From Reichenbachiella sp. (GTDB lineage Bacteria; Bacteroidota; Bacteroidia; Cytophagales; Cyclobacteriaceae), in the NCBI RefSeq assembly GCF_033344935.1, contig NZ_JAWPMM010000001.1:3678501-3742500 (forward strand): a DNA stretch of 64,000 nt, in the 5' to 3' direction. How positions within the stretch are numbered: position 1 is the first letter of the stretch; each line of letters begins with the position of its first letter. Shown piece after piece: positions 1 through 9,151 of this stretch. A program made the translations under genes and the position numbers. The notes under the pieces were generated by a model, which was given only the letters and a program-made list of their open reading frames with translations, ran no database searches and was not told the origin of the DNA.

Positions 1-825
1 TACCATAAAGGTCATTTCTATTCCTTCGACCGTTTTGTTCTCATCGATAAAACCATAATAGTAGCGCTGATCTCCGATGATACGCGCCACTTTTTTATCA
101 AAAAGCACCTTCACCTCACTTACATCCTGTGGCATTTGTCTCACAAAAATATGATCCTTAAAATCGTCTCTAAGCGAAGGGTCAAAATGCTGATCCAGCA
201 CATGTAGCTTACTGATTCTATCCGTTCTGAAGTCGCGAACTCCATTCCTCATTCTACAGTAAGCGATCAAGTGCCAGTGATTGGCATAATGGCAAATGCC
301 AAGTGGCTCCACCTCCCTGGACGAATAAGTGTCGCTGTAATTGGCATAATATTCAAAAGACAAAACCTGATGATTGATCAATGCATTCTTAATATCATTC
401 AAGAAGAGATCTGGGAAAGCCTGTTCTACCGGAATGGTTGGAGATACGACCTCAATATACTTTTCCAACTCCTGGACATAATCCTTTTGAGTATTCTTGA
501 GTACAGCCCTGACTTTGGTAAGCGCTTGTTCGAACTGATCTACCAGAGACCTATCACCTTGCCTTTCCAACAATTTGCCCGCCAAAAGAATAGCCCCTGC
601 TTCCTCTTTGGTAAACATAACAGGAGGAATGTAATACCCCTCCACGATAAAGTATCCTTTATCCTTTTCGAATCCGATGGGCACTCCTGCTTCGCCCAGT
701 GCTTTGATATCACGAAATACCGTCCTTTCACTAATGTCAAAATGATCTGAGATATCATCTATCGTTACATGTCGTTTGCTCTGCAATTTGAGCATAATGG
801 CGGTGAGACGATCGATTCTGTTCAT
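1..825 (-). CDS. WYL-domain HTH transcriptional regulator (3' end cut by window edge)
   Basis: I translated this by hand on the minus strand from the ATG at 825; it stays open to the window edge, so the C-terminus is missing. The first ~55 residues form a DeoR/HTH_11-type winged helix (MNRIDRLTAIMLKLQSKRHV, then a segment ending SERTVFRDIKALGEAG). From about residue 140 follows a WYL domain with the typical hallmarks LSFEYYA, EPLGICHYANHWHLIAYC and RNGVRDFRTDRI. Proteins of this YafY/PafC-like family bind DNA through the N-terminal domain and sense a ligand, often a nucleotide, with the WYL domain. The target is unknown. It is transcribed away from the hairpin at 876-909, so it is not in an operon with the protease gene. 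Confidence 0.88.
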   Translation of the reverse strand, partial: MNRIDRLTAIMLKLQSKRHVTIDDISDHFDISERTVFRDIKALGEAGVPIGFEKDKGYFIVEGYYIPPVMFTKEEAGAILLAGKLLERQGDRSLVDQFEQALTKVRAVLKNTQKDYVQELEKYIEVVSPTIPVEQAFPDLFLNDIKNALINHQVLSFEYYANYSDTYSSREVEPLGICHYANHWHLIAYCRMRNGVRDFRTDRISKLHVLDQHFDPSLRDDFKDHIFVRQMPQDVSEVKVLFDKKVARIIGDQRYYYGFIDENKTVEGIEMTFMV

Positions 826-875
826 AACCTAAATGTACTTACTTAAGCCATTTTTAGTTTCAAAAAATAAAAAAA

Positions 876-909
876 AGAGGCCGACAAAACCCTTGTTCTA
901 TCGGCCTCT
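876..909 (-). terminator. Intrinsic terminator of the M16 protease gene
   Basis: Perfect 9-bp inverted repeat AGAGGCCGA / TCGGCCTCT (876-884 and 901-909). On the minus strand it is followed by a long U-rich run encoded at about 866-875. It lies 21 bp past the protease stop codon. Confidence 0.85.
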
Positions 910-930
910 ACATTAATCTTTTTTTACTCG

Positions 931-3795
931 CTATTTCACTAGAGTAATGGACTCTTCTACTTCATTTCCTTCTTTATCCAAGAGAATCACATTTTCAAAA
1001 CCAGTATTCTGAAATTGTTCCAATTGAGTTTTGGCATCTCCAGAAACGAGGTAAACCATTTGATCAGGGGTGATATACTTTTGAGCCAAAGCTTTGTGCT
1101 CTTCTAGGGTCATGTTCCTAACTATATTTTCTTCATCTTTAATGTAGTTCGGCCCAAAACCATATTTACTTCTGGTTTCAATCATTCCTCGCAAGGCACC
1201 AAGGGTTTCAAACCTTCTAGCGTTAGATTTGATCAAGGCATTTTTAGTAAACTCAAGATCTTCTTCACTTATCCCTTCTCGGTACTTTTCCATTTCTTCT
1301 TTAAAGATCTTCACTGACTCGAATGTGGTATTAGTCCTTACACTTGAGCTAGCCGTGAACTCGCCAGAGTCTGCATCTCCTGAAAATCCTGTTCTGGCTC
1401 CATAAGTATAACCTTTCTCTTCTCTTAAGATCAAGTTCACATTACCACTGAACGAACCACCTAACTTGTAGTTCATCACTGTGGCAGCATAATAATCTGG
1501 ATCCGTTCTTGGCATGGATAAGTATCCAATATTAATCACAGACTGCTTTGCATCAGGAAAATCAACAAAATACAAAGAGGGCTTTTCAGGATTTGACGGA
1601 GCTTCATACGAAGGTATTTGGACCTCCTTTGCCTTCCACCTTGATTCAATCCCACCAAGTACCTCGGCAACTTCCGCTTGAGAAATATCTCCCACTACAT
1701 GGAAGGTTGATATAGATGGAGAGAAATTATTAACATAAAAATCCTTGAGGTCTTCAATACTAATGTTTTCTACATCCTCTGCAGTCCCCATAGTAGAGTA
1801 CCCTCGAATATTATCTGTGCCGTATAGCAGCTTTTTGTATACTTTTCCGGATACAGCACCTGGGTCACCATTTCTTCTTTTAATAATATTTACGGTTCTT
1901 GTTTTGATCAAATCAAATTCCTCCTCATCCCAGCGCGGCTCTAATAGTATTTCCTCCAAAAGTGACATCGCAGCAGGGAAATTCCTGGCCAAAGAATTGA
2001 CCGTAAAAGTGATGGCATCCTCCGAAGTAAACATACCGATATCTGCCCCCAACAAAGCGATTGCCTCTTCCAACTCTTGAGGCGTTTTATTGGCAGTCCC
2101 CTCTTTCATGATATCAGTCATCAAATTGGCTACACCAATTTTGTTCATGTCATCCATAAGGTGTCCTCCCTTGATAACCAAACTGGCTTGAACCAATGGA
2201 AGCTCTCTTTGCTCAATTCCATAAACAGCCAGACCATTTTGCAGTGTGGTATTCCACTGAGCTGGTATGGTAAGTTCTGGCATTGGCCCCATCTCTGGAG
2301 CGACAGTTCGATCGAAAGTTGTTTCTGATTTTATTATTTCTTCTGCTGTTTCTTCAGTGTCCGAATTATCGGCCACCATTTCTTTGATCTCCTCCTCTAC
2401 CACAGTTGCCTTTTCACAATTTGAAGCGCTCAAATCCATCATTCCTTTAGGCACGAAACTGGTAAGAATAAATGGCTTGTCCTTAATATAGGTATTATAT
2501 ACCCTCAAGACATCTTCTTTGGTCACCGCCTGAATGTTGGCGATATCCTTTTCTATAAAATCAGGGCTTCCTGCGAAAGTATTGTAGTAGGCTATTTGGA
2601 AAGTTTTATTGAACACGCTAGCAATACCGTTGTAAAAATCCGTTTCGATCTTAGCTTTTACCTGCGCAATATCATTGTCAGTTACTCCATCTACTTCAAA
2701 ACGTGCGAAAGCTTCATAAATGCCAGACTCAATCGAATCTAATGGAACACCTTGATTGGCGTTAATAGATATTCTCAGTGCGCCAGCCAACTCCTGAGAC
2801 CTATTCCAGGCAGCCACATTTGATGTTAGATTCTTTTCTTTAACCAGCACCTTATAAAGTGGTGCTTTCTTACCATCCGACAAGATTTCCGCAAGAAAAT
2901 CCAAGGCATACGCGTCTTTGCTATATTCCTCTACTGTAGGCCAAACCATATTCAACTGAGGGGCAGTAGCAAAGTTATCTTCATGATAGAATCTTTTAGA
3001 CTCATCCAATTTTACTCGTTGAGGTTTCATTTCTATCACTTCTCCTCTTTTCCCTATCGGACCAAAGTATTTTTCTACCAATGGTTTTATCTCTTCATTT
3101 TCGAAATCACCGGCAATAACCAATGTGGCGTTATTTGGCCCATAAAACTGGTTGTAAAATTCTTTGACATCTTCTACCGTGGCATTTTGCAAATCCACCA
3201 ACTCTCCTATCACTTGCCAGTTGTAAGGATGGCCTTCTGGGTACATGTTTTTGTCAATCACATAATTGGTATGCCCATAGGGTCTGTTGTCTACACGCTG
3301 TCTTTTCTCATTTTGCACCACCTCTTGCTGATTGGCGAATGCGCTTTCGGTAACTGTGTTTAACAAAAAGCCAAGTCTATCTGACTCTAACCAAAGCATG
3401 GTCTCCAGTGCATTTTTTGGTACAATTTCAAAATACATGGTACCATCTTTCCAGGTAAACCCATTGAGTGTACCTCCTACGTTTTGAACGATTTTGAAAA
3501 ATTGATCCTGGGGCACATTTTCAGATTCCTGAAAAAGCATGTGTTCGAAAAGGTGAGCAAAACCTGTACGGCCCGGTTTTTCGCGATTGGATCCTACATG
3601 GTATAATATTCCTACCGAGACCACTGGGTCAGACTTATCCTGATGCAGGATAACATCCAAGCCATTAGCCAATTGGTATTTTTCGGATTCTATTGAGAAT
3701 CCAGTGTCCGTGTTTTCCTTTGTTGGTTGACAGGACGTAAACAGCACAACTACTGCTAAAAAGAAGCTGAGAATTTTGGTTAGCATAAGTTTCAT
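931..3795 (-). CDS. M16 family zinc metallopeptidase (pitrilysin-like, two-domain lipoprotein)
   Basis: 954 aa. The N-terminus is a lipoprotein signal with lipobox cysteine near residue 22 (LFTSC), so the protein is likely periplasmic and membrane anchored. The zinc site HLFEH (H81, E84, H85) is the inverted HxxEH motif of M16 peptidases, and a downstream NEKRQRVDNRPY stretch supplies the expected third ligand region. A second M16 half starts near residue 515 (TLQNGLAVYGIEQRELPLVQ) but has LMTDIM where the zinc motif would be, so it is the usual non-catalytic half that closes the chamber. An acidic linker rich in E lies between the halves. Family members degrade short peptides; the substrate here is not known. 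It stands alone with its own terminator. Confidence 0.92.
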   Translation of the reverse strand: MKLMLTKILSFFLAVVVLFTSCQPTKENTDTGFSIESEKYQLANGLDVILHQDKSDPVVSVGILYHVGSNREKPGRTGFAHLFEHMLFQESENVPQDQFFKIVQNVGGTLNGFTWKDGTMYFEIVPKNALETMLWLESDRLGFLLNTVTESAFANQQEVVQNEKRQRVDNRPYGHTNYVIDKNMYPEGHPYNWQVIGELVDLQNATVEDVKEFYNQFYGPNNATLVIAGDFENEEIKPLVEKYFGPIGKRGEVIEMKPQRVKLDESKRFYHEDNFATAPQLNMVWPTVEEYSKDAYALDFLAEILSDGKKAPLYKVLVKEKNLTSNVAAWNRSQELAGALRISINANQGVPLDSIESGIYEAFARFEVDGVTDNDIAQVKAKIETDFYNGIASVFNKTFQIAYYNTFAGSPDFIEKDIANIQAVTKEDVLRVYNTYIKDKPFILTSFVPKGMMDLSASNCEKATVVEEEIKEMVADNSDTEETAEEIIKSETTFDRTVAPEMGPMPELTIPAQWNTTLQNGLAVYGIEQRELPLVQASLVIKGGHLMDDMNKIGVANLMTDIMKEGTANKTPQELEEAIALLGADIGMFTSEDAITFTVNSLARNFPAAMSLLEEILLEPRWDEEEFDLIKTRTVNIIKRRNGDPGAVSGKVYKKLLYGTDNIRGYSTMGTAEDVENISIEDLKDFYVNNFSPSISTFHVVGDISQAEVAEVLGGIESRWKAKEVQIPSYEAPSNPEKPSLYFVDFPDAKQSVINIGYLSMPRTDPDYYAATVMNYKLGGSFSGNVNLILREEKGYTYGARTGFSGDADSGEFTASSSVRTNTTFESVKIFKEEMEKYREGISEEDLEFTKNALIKSNARRFETLGALRGMIETRSKYGFGPNYIKDEENIVRNMTLEEHKALAQKYITPDQMVYLVSGDAKTQLEQFQNTGFENVILLDKEGNEVEESITLVK

Positions 3796-3862
3796 TATTT
3801 AGGATTAAAATGATTCAATCTCTAAACTAAGAAAAATATCTAACTCAATCTCTGGATTTTAC

Positions 3863-4756
3863 TTATTTGAGAATAGAATAGGATCTTCCGACAGAAGACA
3901 CCTCAAAAGATTCAATATATTCTCGGTCTTGACAGGTTACAAAACAAGTCTTTCCTTCAGGCCCACCAAAAGCAATGTTCGTTGGCTTTTGGCCTTTCAG
4001 TTCAACTTCATATAGTAATTGCCCACCCGGCGAAACTACTGCAATAGTCCCCTTGCCATACCTCGCAATGTAAAGATTACCTTCTACATCACAACGCATG
4101 CCATCCAATCCATAGTCTGGAAATTCAATTAGCATACGCTTGTTAGAAACTTCACCTTCTGACGACAGATCGTATACCCAAACTTTCCGTTGGACGCTTT
4201 CATTTACATAGAGCAAGCTATCTCCAGGTGCAACCTCTACTCCGTTGGTGGTACCCATATTTGATTCTAGCAAAACAAAATCTCCGCCCTGATCCACCCG
4301 CCAAAGGTTACCTGTGCTTTCCGCCCAATTCGGATCACTAGCGTATAAGGTTCCATTGCTCGCAATGGCGATGTCATTGGGCTGATTCATGGTGCTGTCG
4401 TGCGCATAGATGACAACCTCTTTATGCATGGGATCGATGGTGAGTATATTATGATTAACATAATCAGCTAAAAACATAATTCCACTTTGATCAAAGCGAA
4501 TGCCATTCGCTACACTGCCATTAGGCAAACTATCAATATAGATTTCAAAATCCCCATTTGGACCTACCTTGCCAATAGTGCCATTTCTTTCAGGATTGAC
4601 AAAGAAGAGATTACCATCTGCATCCACAGCGGGACCCTCAAGGCCTAGAGTGAAGTCACCAACGAATGCAAAATCGGAAGCACTATATAAAACTGGTTTT
4701 TTAGTGCAGCTTTGAAATAGCAAGGCAAAAAAGACAAATGAAAATACAATTCGCAT
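3863..4756 (-). CDS. SMP-30/gluconolactonase-like beta-propeller lipoprotein
   Basis: The open frame extends upstream to 4906, but the ATG at 4756 (or 4774) gives a proper lipoprotein signal, MRIVFSFVFFALLFQSC; the 50 extra codons run through the hairpins at 4842-4906 and look untranslated. The mature protein has repeated propeller blades typical of SMP-30/gluconolactonase/LRE proteins: GLEGPAVDADGNLFFVN, NGIRFDQSGIMFLADY, QPNDIAIASNGTLYASD, YGLDGMRCDVEGNLYIARYG, PTNIAFGGPEGKTCFVT. The N-D-G-type metal-binding positions appear kept (PNDIAI, YGLDGM). Family members are Ca/Zn-dependent lactonases acting on sugar lactones, but substrate cannot be read from the sequence. It lies downstream of pntB, behind two hairpins, and probably has its own transcript. 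Confidence 0.82.
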   Translation of the reverse strand: MRIVFSFVFFALLFQSCTKKPVLYSASDFAFVGDFTLGLEGPAVDADGNLFFVNPERNGTIGKVGPNGDFEIYIDSLPNGSVANGIRFDQSGIMFLADYVNHNILTIDPMHKEVVIYAHDSTMNQPNDIAIASNGTLYASDPNWAESTGNLWRVDQGGDFVLLESNMGTTNGVEVAPGDSLLYVNESVQRKVWVYDLSSEGEVSNKRMLIEFPDYGLDGMRCDVEGNLYIARYGKGTIAVVSPGGQLLYEVELKGQKPTNIAFGGPEGKTCFVTCQDREYIESFEVSSVGRSYSILK

Positions 4757-4841
4757 ATGATTAAATATTTCCATAAAAATAAAGGATGAAAGAATAGATG
4801 GGATTCTTTTTCGCTGGATGGTTGATTTTTCATCCTCAGCG

Positions 4842-4873
4842 AACTTTTCCAAAGTTAAAATTTTGGAAAAGTT
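4842..4873 (-). terminator. Perfect 12-bp hairpin, second of a tandem pair after pntB
   Basis: AACTTTTCCAAA (4842-4853) pairs with TTTGGAAAAGTT (4862-4873) around an 8-nt loop. It sits between the pntB stop and the lipoprotein start, next to another perfect hairpin. Either a backup terminator or a mRNA 3'-end stabiliser; no long U run follows. Confidence 0.5.
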
Positions 4874-4882
4874 GCAACTGCT

Positions 4883-4906
4883 ATGGCTCGTGTCTTCACG
4901 AGCCAT
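4883..4906 (-). terminator. Perfect 10-bp hairpin after pntB
   Basis: ATGGCTCGTG (4883-4892) and CACGAGCCAT (4897-4906) form a perfect stem with a 4-nt loop, 32 bp past the pntB stop. Likely part of the 3' end of the transhydrogenase transcript, although no strong U run follows. Confidence 0.55.
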
Positions 4907-4938
4907 CTTTCATCTTTTGACCCTTTGCTATCCTAGAA

Positions 4939-6312
4939 TTAATCCATCACTTTCACTTCGTTATTCAAAGTCTCAATGGTGTCTTTGGCATCGCCGAAAA
5001 GCATTTTGGTTTTATCGTGGAAAAACAATGGATTTTCTATCCCAGAGTAGCCTTTGCTCATTCCTCTTTTCAGTACTACTACATTTTTAGAATTCAAAAT
5101 CTCCAACACTGGCATACCATAGATTGGGCTTCCTGGATCATCCAATGCCGATGGGTTCACCACGTCATTAGCGCCTACAACCAAACAAACATCCGTGTCT
5201 GTCAACATGCTGTTGGCATCGTCAAGGTCGATTAACTTGTTGTATGGTACGTCAGCTTCAGCCAAGAGCACATTCATATGGCCCGGCATACGACCTGCTA
5301 CAGGGTGAATGGCGTAATTCACATTTACCCCTCTAGAGGTCAAACTTTTATCCAATTCTTTACAAGCCTTTTGTGCTTGAGCGACAGCCATTCCATAGCC
5401 TGGTATCACCATTACATTTTGTGCATAGCGCATCATGATCGCCGTGTCGTTGGCTGTGGTTTCTTTGATATCGCCCTGGTCGGTTGCTGCTGCTGAGGCT
5501 GACGCACCGAAACCTCCTACGACTACATTAATCAACGATCGGTTCATAGCCTGACACATCAGTACCGTAAGAATTGCACCCGAAGAACCTACCAATACGC
5601 CACCCAATAGCATCACCATATTGCCATAGACCATGCCGGCCAAAGCGGCTGCGATACCCGTCAAGGCATTCAATAGGGAAATAACTACTGGCATATCAGC
5701 CCCACCGATCGGCCAAACGAACGTCAAACCATAGATCAATGAAACCACCAATATCACTAAAGGAAGGTATGCATATGCGGTAGGGTTAGCTACTTGAAAG
5801 ACGATCAATCCCAGGCACAACGCCAACCATGCCAAATTGAAATAGGAAGAAATTCCACTTCTCCAGTCTTTCACTTTTCCAGCGAGTTTCCCATAAGCGA
5901 TCAAACTGCCAGTAAAGGCAACCCCACCAATAAACAAGGCCATGTAAGTAGTAGCCATCAATCCATAGGATGAAGCAGCATCAAACTTGTAGGCCTCCAG
6001 AATAGAGATACTCACTGCACAAGCACCGCCGAAGCCATTAAAAACGGATACCAATTCCGGGATACCTGTCATTTCTACTTTTTTGGAATAAACCAGACCT
6101 ATGATGGACCCTATGGCAATAGCTCCGAAGATATAAAGCAAATTTCCTTGGTCATTAGCCATCGGGCTAAAGATGGCCACAAAAATGGCAGACCCCATAC
6201 CTAATGCTGCAATCACGTTGCCATTTCTAGCCGTCGATGGGCTACTTAATTTTCTTAATCCAATAATCAACAATACAGTTGAGACGATGTATAATAATTC
6301 TATGTACTGCAT
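4939..6312 (-). CDS. pntB: NAD(P) transhydrogenase subunit beta
   Basis: 457 aa, the usual length for PntB. The N-terminal two thirds is a run of membrane helices (domain II, proton channel), and the C-terminal third is the cytoplasmic NADP(H)-binding domain III, with VMVIPGYGMAVAQAQ and VNYAIHPVAGRMPGHMNVLLAEADVPY split around its Rossmann fold. The enzyme moves hydride between NADH and NADP+ coupled to inward proton flow, and mainly makes NADPH. It is the last gene of a three-gene operon: its start is one base after the pntA2 stop, so translation is probably coupled. Two hairpins follow the stop codon. Confidence 0.97.
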   Translation of the reverse strand: MQYIELLYIVSTVLLIIGLRKLSSPSTARNGNVIAALGMGSAIFVAIFSPMANDQGNLLYIFGAIAIGSIIGLVYSKKVEMTGIPELVSVFNGFGGACAVSISILEAYKFDAASSYGLMATTYMALFIGGVAFTGSLIAYGKLAGKVKDWRSGISSYFNLAWLALCLGLIVFQVANPTAYAYLPLVILVVSLIYGLTFVWPIGGADMPVVISLLNALTGIAAALAGMVYGNMVMLLGGVLVGSSGAILTVLMCQAMNRSLINVVVGGFGASASAAATDQGDIKETTANDTAIMMRYAQNVMVIPGYGMAVAQAQKACKELDKSLTSRGVNVNYAIHPVAGRMPGHMNVLLAEADVPYNKLIDLDDANSMLTDTDVCLVVGANDVVNPSALDDPGSPIYGMPVLEILNSKNVVVLKRGMSKGYSGIENPLFFHDKTKMLFGDAKDTIETLNNEVKVMD

Positions 6313-6313
6313 C

Positions 6314-6619
6314 TTATTTCTTCTTAAACATTTCCAACATACGGTTGGTCACGGCATGACCACCTACCACATTGATAGTACCAAGTACCACTCCCAACGC
6401 TCCTAATCCTAGTGTCAGATAGTCCGTTGCATCTGCCTGCCTCACCAAAATAATAGCACCAATAATTACAATACCGCTAATCGCATTCGATCCTGACATC
6501 AATGGAGTATGCAATACGGTTGGTACTTTAGAAATGACTTCAAACCCTAAATAAATCGTAATAATTAATAGGTTGATCATGAGCACATGATCCTTCAGAT
6601 AATCTAATATCTCTAACAT
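6314..6619 (-). CDS. pntA2: NAD(P) transhydrogenase subunit alpha part 2 (membrane part)
   Basis: 101 aa with three to four membrane helices (MINLLIITIYLGFEVISKVP, a GIVIIGAIILV segment, LTLGLGALGVVLGTINVVGG). This is the separate membrane part of the alpha subunit, as found where pntA is split into two genes. The motifs TPLMSGSNAISGIV and GGHAVTNRMLEMF are the conserved domain II signatures. It forms the membrane domain together with PntB. Confidence 0.96.
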   Translation of the reverse strand: MLEILDYLKDHVLMINLLIITIYLGFEVISKVPTVLHTPLMSGSNAISGIVIIGAIILVRQADATDYLTLGLGALGVVLGTINVVGGHAVTNRMLEMFKKK

Positions 6620-6643
6620 TTTTTCTGAATTTAATGGTAATAA

Positions 6644-7744
6644 TTAGGCGGTAACTGCAGATTCCTCCTCTACCTTAAGGAGTGATTGACTTACGATTTC
6701 GCTGTCGTACGGCAATTTATCTTTGCCTTCTTTTAGAATGTATTTCAAGAAATTGTAAATATTGTTGCTGTACAGCAAACTGGCTTGTTTGCCCATTTGA
6801 TTGTACAATTTCGCGTCGCCAATGATTTTCACACCATCGATGTCCACGGTCTGATCGTCTTTCGACAATTCACAGTTTCCTCCACTTGCCGAAGCCATAT
6901 CTACAATGACACTACCTTGCTTCATGGCATTGACCGTACGATTCTCTATCAATACTGGCGCTTTTCTACCAGGGATGTTTGCGGTGGTGATAACAATGTC
7001 AGCCTTTACAGCTGTGTCATGAATCAATTCCTTTTGTTTGGCAATGTATTCCGCAGACTGCTCTACAGCATAACCTCCAGCGGCGCTGTCTTCCTGCGCA
7101 CCTTCTACTTCTATGAATTTGGCACCCAAACTTTGTACTTCTTCTCGCACTGCGGTACGCACGTCGAAAGCCTCCACAATAGCACCCAGTCTCCTAGCTG
7201 TAGCAATGGCTTGCAACCCAGCCACTCCTGCGCCTAACACCAATACTCTGGCCGGCGGAATAGTACCCGCTGAAGTAGTCATCATAGGGAAATAACCGGC
7301 AAACTCATCCGCTGCCGTCACTACTGCTTTGTATCCTGACAACGAAGCTAAAGAGGAAAGCACATCCATGGATTGTGCAATAGTCGACCTAGGTAATAAA
7401 TCCAAGCTAAATGCTTGTGTTTTAGATGTTTTGAGATTAGTAATTAATTCGGATTCGACTCTACCGTTGAATTTCCCAACTAAAATTGCGTCGGTTTTAA
7501 TTTGATCTAAATCTGATTTGGGAATGCTAGTACCTGTGAGTATCACGTCTGCTTTGGATAGCACCTCTTTTCTCGAGGATATGACCGCACCAGCAGATTC
7601 ATACAATTCATCACTATAGCCGGATGATTTTCCCGCTCCTGATTCTACGACGACTTGATATTCGTCTTTGATCAGTTTAGTAGCCACCTGCGGTACCAGG
7701 GCGACCAGATTTTCTTCTGGGCATTTTACTACACCAATTACCAT
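6644..7744 (-). CDS. pntA1: NAD(P) transhydrogenase subunit alpha part 1 (NAD(H)-binding)
   Basis: 366 aa soluble domain I. It has an alanine-dehydrogenase/PNT fold: N-terminal MVIGVVKCPEENLVALVP, then a dinucleotide-binding site VLVLGAGVAGLQAIATARRLG near residue 170, and the mobile-loop RQD-like region replaced by SMDVLSSLASLSGYKAV. It binds NAD(H) on the cytoplasmic side and passes hydride to domain III of PntB. First gene of the operon, 24 bp before pntA2, and divergent from the nos operon across a 310-bp gap. Confidence 0.95.
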   Translation of the reverse strand: MVIGVVKCPEENLVALVPQVATKLIKDEYQVVVESGAGKSSGYSDELYESAGAVISSRKEVLSKADVILTGTSIPKSDLDQIKTDAILVGKFNGRVESELITNLKTSKTQAFSLDLLPRSTIAQSMDVLSSLASLSGYKAVVTAADEFAGYFPMMTTSAGTIPPARVLVLGAGVAGLQAIATARRLGAIVEAFDVRTAVREEVQSLGAKFIEVEGAQEDSAAGGYAVEQSAEYIAKQKELIHDTAVKADIVITTANIPGRKAPVLIENRTVNAMKQGSVIVDMASASGGNCELSKDDQTVDIDGVKIIGDAKLYNQMGKQASLLYSNNIYNFLKYILKEGKDKLPYDSEIVSQSLLKVEEESAVTA

Positions 7745-8054
7745 ATCATGCTTGATTTTAATTCTCCTACTATTAAACTCAATTTTGGGTTAGTTGCATT
7801 CTTGGCACTAGCTGTTGCAAACCTACTAAGTAATAGGGAATATCTCTGGTATATTATTCAATAATACTGGTGTTTTATTGTCAATGTGATAAAATCATGA
7901 CCGTCTATCAAAATTCAGCTATTCTCTATTTCCAAAAAAAACAGAAGGCAAAACGCCTGTTTCCGATGACATCTCTCTTATCCAAACCTGACCGTTGTCA
8001 TAGTTTGAACTGCGATACGACAATACTTTTACTCGCAAAACAATTCGAGTATCT
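7745..8054. promoter_or_regulatory. Divergent control region between pnt and nos operons
   Basis: 310 bp without a credible gene between two divergent operons, so it must hold both promoters. It contains a near-palindrome GTATATTATTCAATAATAC (about 7851-7869) and, just after, TTGTCAATGTGATAA, which vaguely resembles a CRP/FNR-type site but does not match the TTGAT-N4-ATCAA consensus. No clear -33/-7 pair was found. The functional assignment of these sites is guesswork. Confidence 0.4.
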
Positions 8055-8528
8055 ATGAAAAAGTTAACATATCCACTGATCTGCCTTCTCATATTATTAG
8101 GAGCCTGCGGTGGCGAAAAAAGTAGCAGCGAAAGTGTCAAAGAGAAGTACGCCAAAAAGGCACCAAAATCATTAGCAGAGCTAGAAAAAGAATACCAAAA
8201 GTATAACGGCATAGGACCTATTTCCTCTTTCGAGCTTCCTGCGGATATTGATCAGACCAAAGCTGAAGAAGGCAAAACCATTTTTGAAGCTAAATGCACG
8301 GCTTGTCACAAAGTGAATAAGAAATTCATTGGCCCATCTCCAAAAGACATTCTGACAAGAAGAAATCCAGCTTGGGTGATGAATATGATTTTGAACCCAG
8401 ATGAAATGGTACAGAAAGACCCATTGGCCAAGCAATTACTCATTGAATTCAACGGCTCTCCAATGGCTAACCAAAATCTAACCGAAGATGAAGCAAGAGC
8501 GGTTCTGGAATATTTCAGAACACTATAA
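8055..8528 (+). CDS. Cytochrome c lipoprotein of the nos operon
   Basis: 157 aa. Signal MKKLTYPLICLLILLGAC ends in a lipobox cysteine (C18), so the protein is anchored on the outside of a membrane. A single class I heme site CTACH (C81, C84, H85) and a likely axial Met in GSPMANQ (M137) define a monoheme cytochrome c. Cytochromes c stand next to nosZ in many clade II nos clusters and are thought to pass electrons to the CuA site. Here it is the first gene, 27 bp before the fasciclin gene. That it donates electrons to NosZ is an inference from context. Confidence 0.9.
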   Translation: MKKLTYPLICLLILLGACGGEKSSSESVKEKYAKKAPKSLAELEKEYQKYNGIGPISSFELPADIDQTKAEEGKTIFEAKCTACHKVNKKFIGPSPKDILTRRNPAWVMNMILNPDEMVQKDPLAKQLLIEFNGSPMANQNLTEDEARAVLEYFRTL

Positions 8529-8555
8529 AACGATTTTTCAACTAAAAGTTAAACT

Positions 8556-9128
8556 ATGAAAACTCATCCATTCACCAAACTACTCCTTGCGCTGATGGTC
8601 TTTGCTGTCATCGGATGCAATAAGAACGTAGAGCGATATACAGCACCAGTCTCGGAACCAGAAGCAGCAGTTTCCCACCCTAAAGGACAGGCTTCTGTAG
8701 AAGACAATGTATCTGAGGCGAACATCTTACAAGTGGCTATTGGCTCAGAAGCTCATACCACGCTGGTTGCCGCTGTACAGGCTGCCGAAATAGAACACGT
8801 ATTGGTCAATGCCGGCCCATTGACGGTGTTTGCTCCTACTAACGACGCTTTTGGAGCATTGCCTGAGGGCACGGTAGATGACCTACTGAAGCCGGAGAAC
8901 AAAGCCAAATTGGCCAATATTCTTACTGGACATGCAGCACCGGGGTCATACGATTTAGAAGCGCTAAAAAAAGAGGCTCGTAAAGGGCGCAAGATCTACA
9001 CGGCTACCGGACAATACCTGGAAGTAACGGTGGAAGGCGACGATGTCTTTGTTGCTGGCGCTAAAGTGCTAGCCACCATCCAGACTACCAACGGAGTCAT
9101 CAATGTAGTAGACAAAATCATATTATAA
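8556..9128 (+). CDS. Fasciclin (FAS1) domain lipoprotein
   Basis: 190 aa with lipobox VIGC (C21), then a short linker and one FAS1 domain (about residues 55-190). The FAS1 H1/H2 signatures are visible: LTVFAPTNDAFGALPEGT and a terminal segment containing TTNGVINVVDKIIL. FAS1 domains mediate adhesion or protein interaction. Its place between the cytochrome and nosZ (27 bp and 23 bp gaps) shows it is cotranscribed with the N2O reductase, but no catalytic role is known; it might help organise the outer-surface or periplasmic complex. Confidence 0.88.
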   Translation: MKTHPFTKLLLALMVFAVIGCNKNVERYTAPVSEPEAAVSHPKGQASVEDNVSEANILQVAIGSEAHTTLVAAVQAAEIEHVLVNAGPLTVFAPTNDAFGALPEGTVDDLLKPENKAKLANILTGHAAPGSYDLEALKKEARKGRKIYTATGQYLEVTVEGDDVFVAGAKVLATIQTTNGVINVVDKIIL

Positions 9129-9151
9129 ATCATCAATTAAACGATCATAAA

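Noticed and set aside
271..750. 159-aa plus-strand ORF
   Set aside because: Antisense to the WYL regulator, whose minus-strand translation has clear HTH and WYL motifs.
4757..4906. N-terminal extension of the SMP-30-like gene
   Set aside because: Would read through two perfect hairpins and hide the lipoprotein signal; start at 4756 is better.
7870..7890. FNR/CRP-like site upstream of nos
   Set aside because: TTGTCAATGTGATAA departs from TTGAT-N4-ATCAA in spacing and bases; not strong enough for a call.
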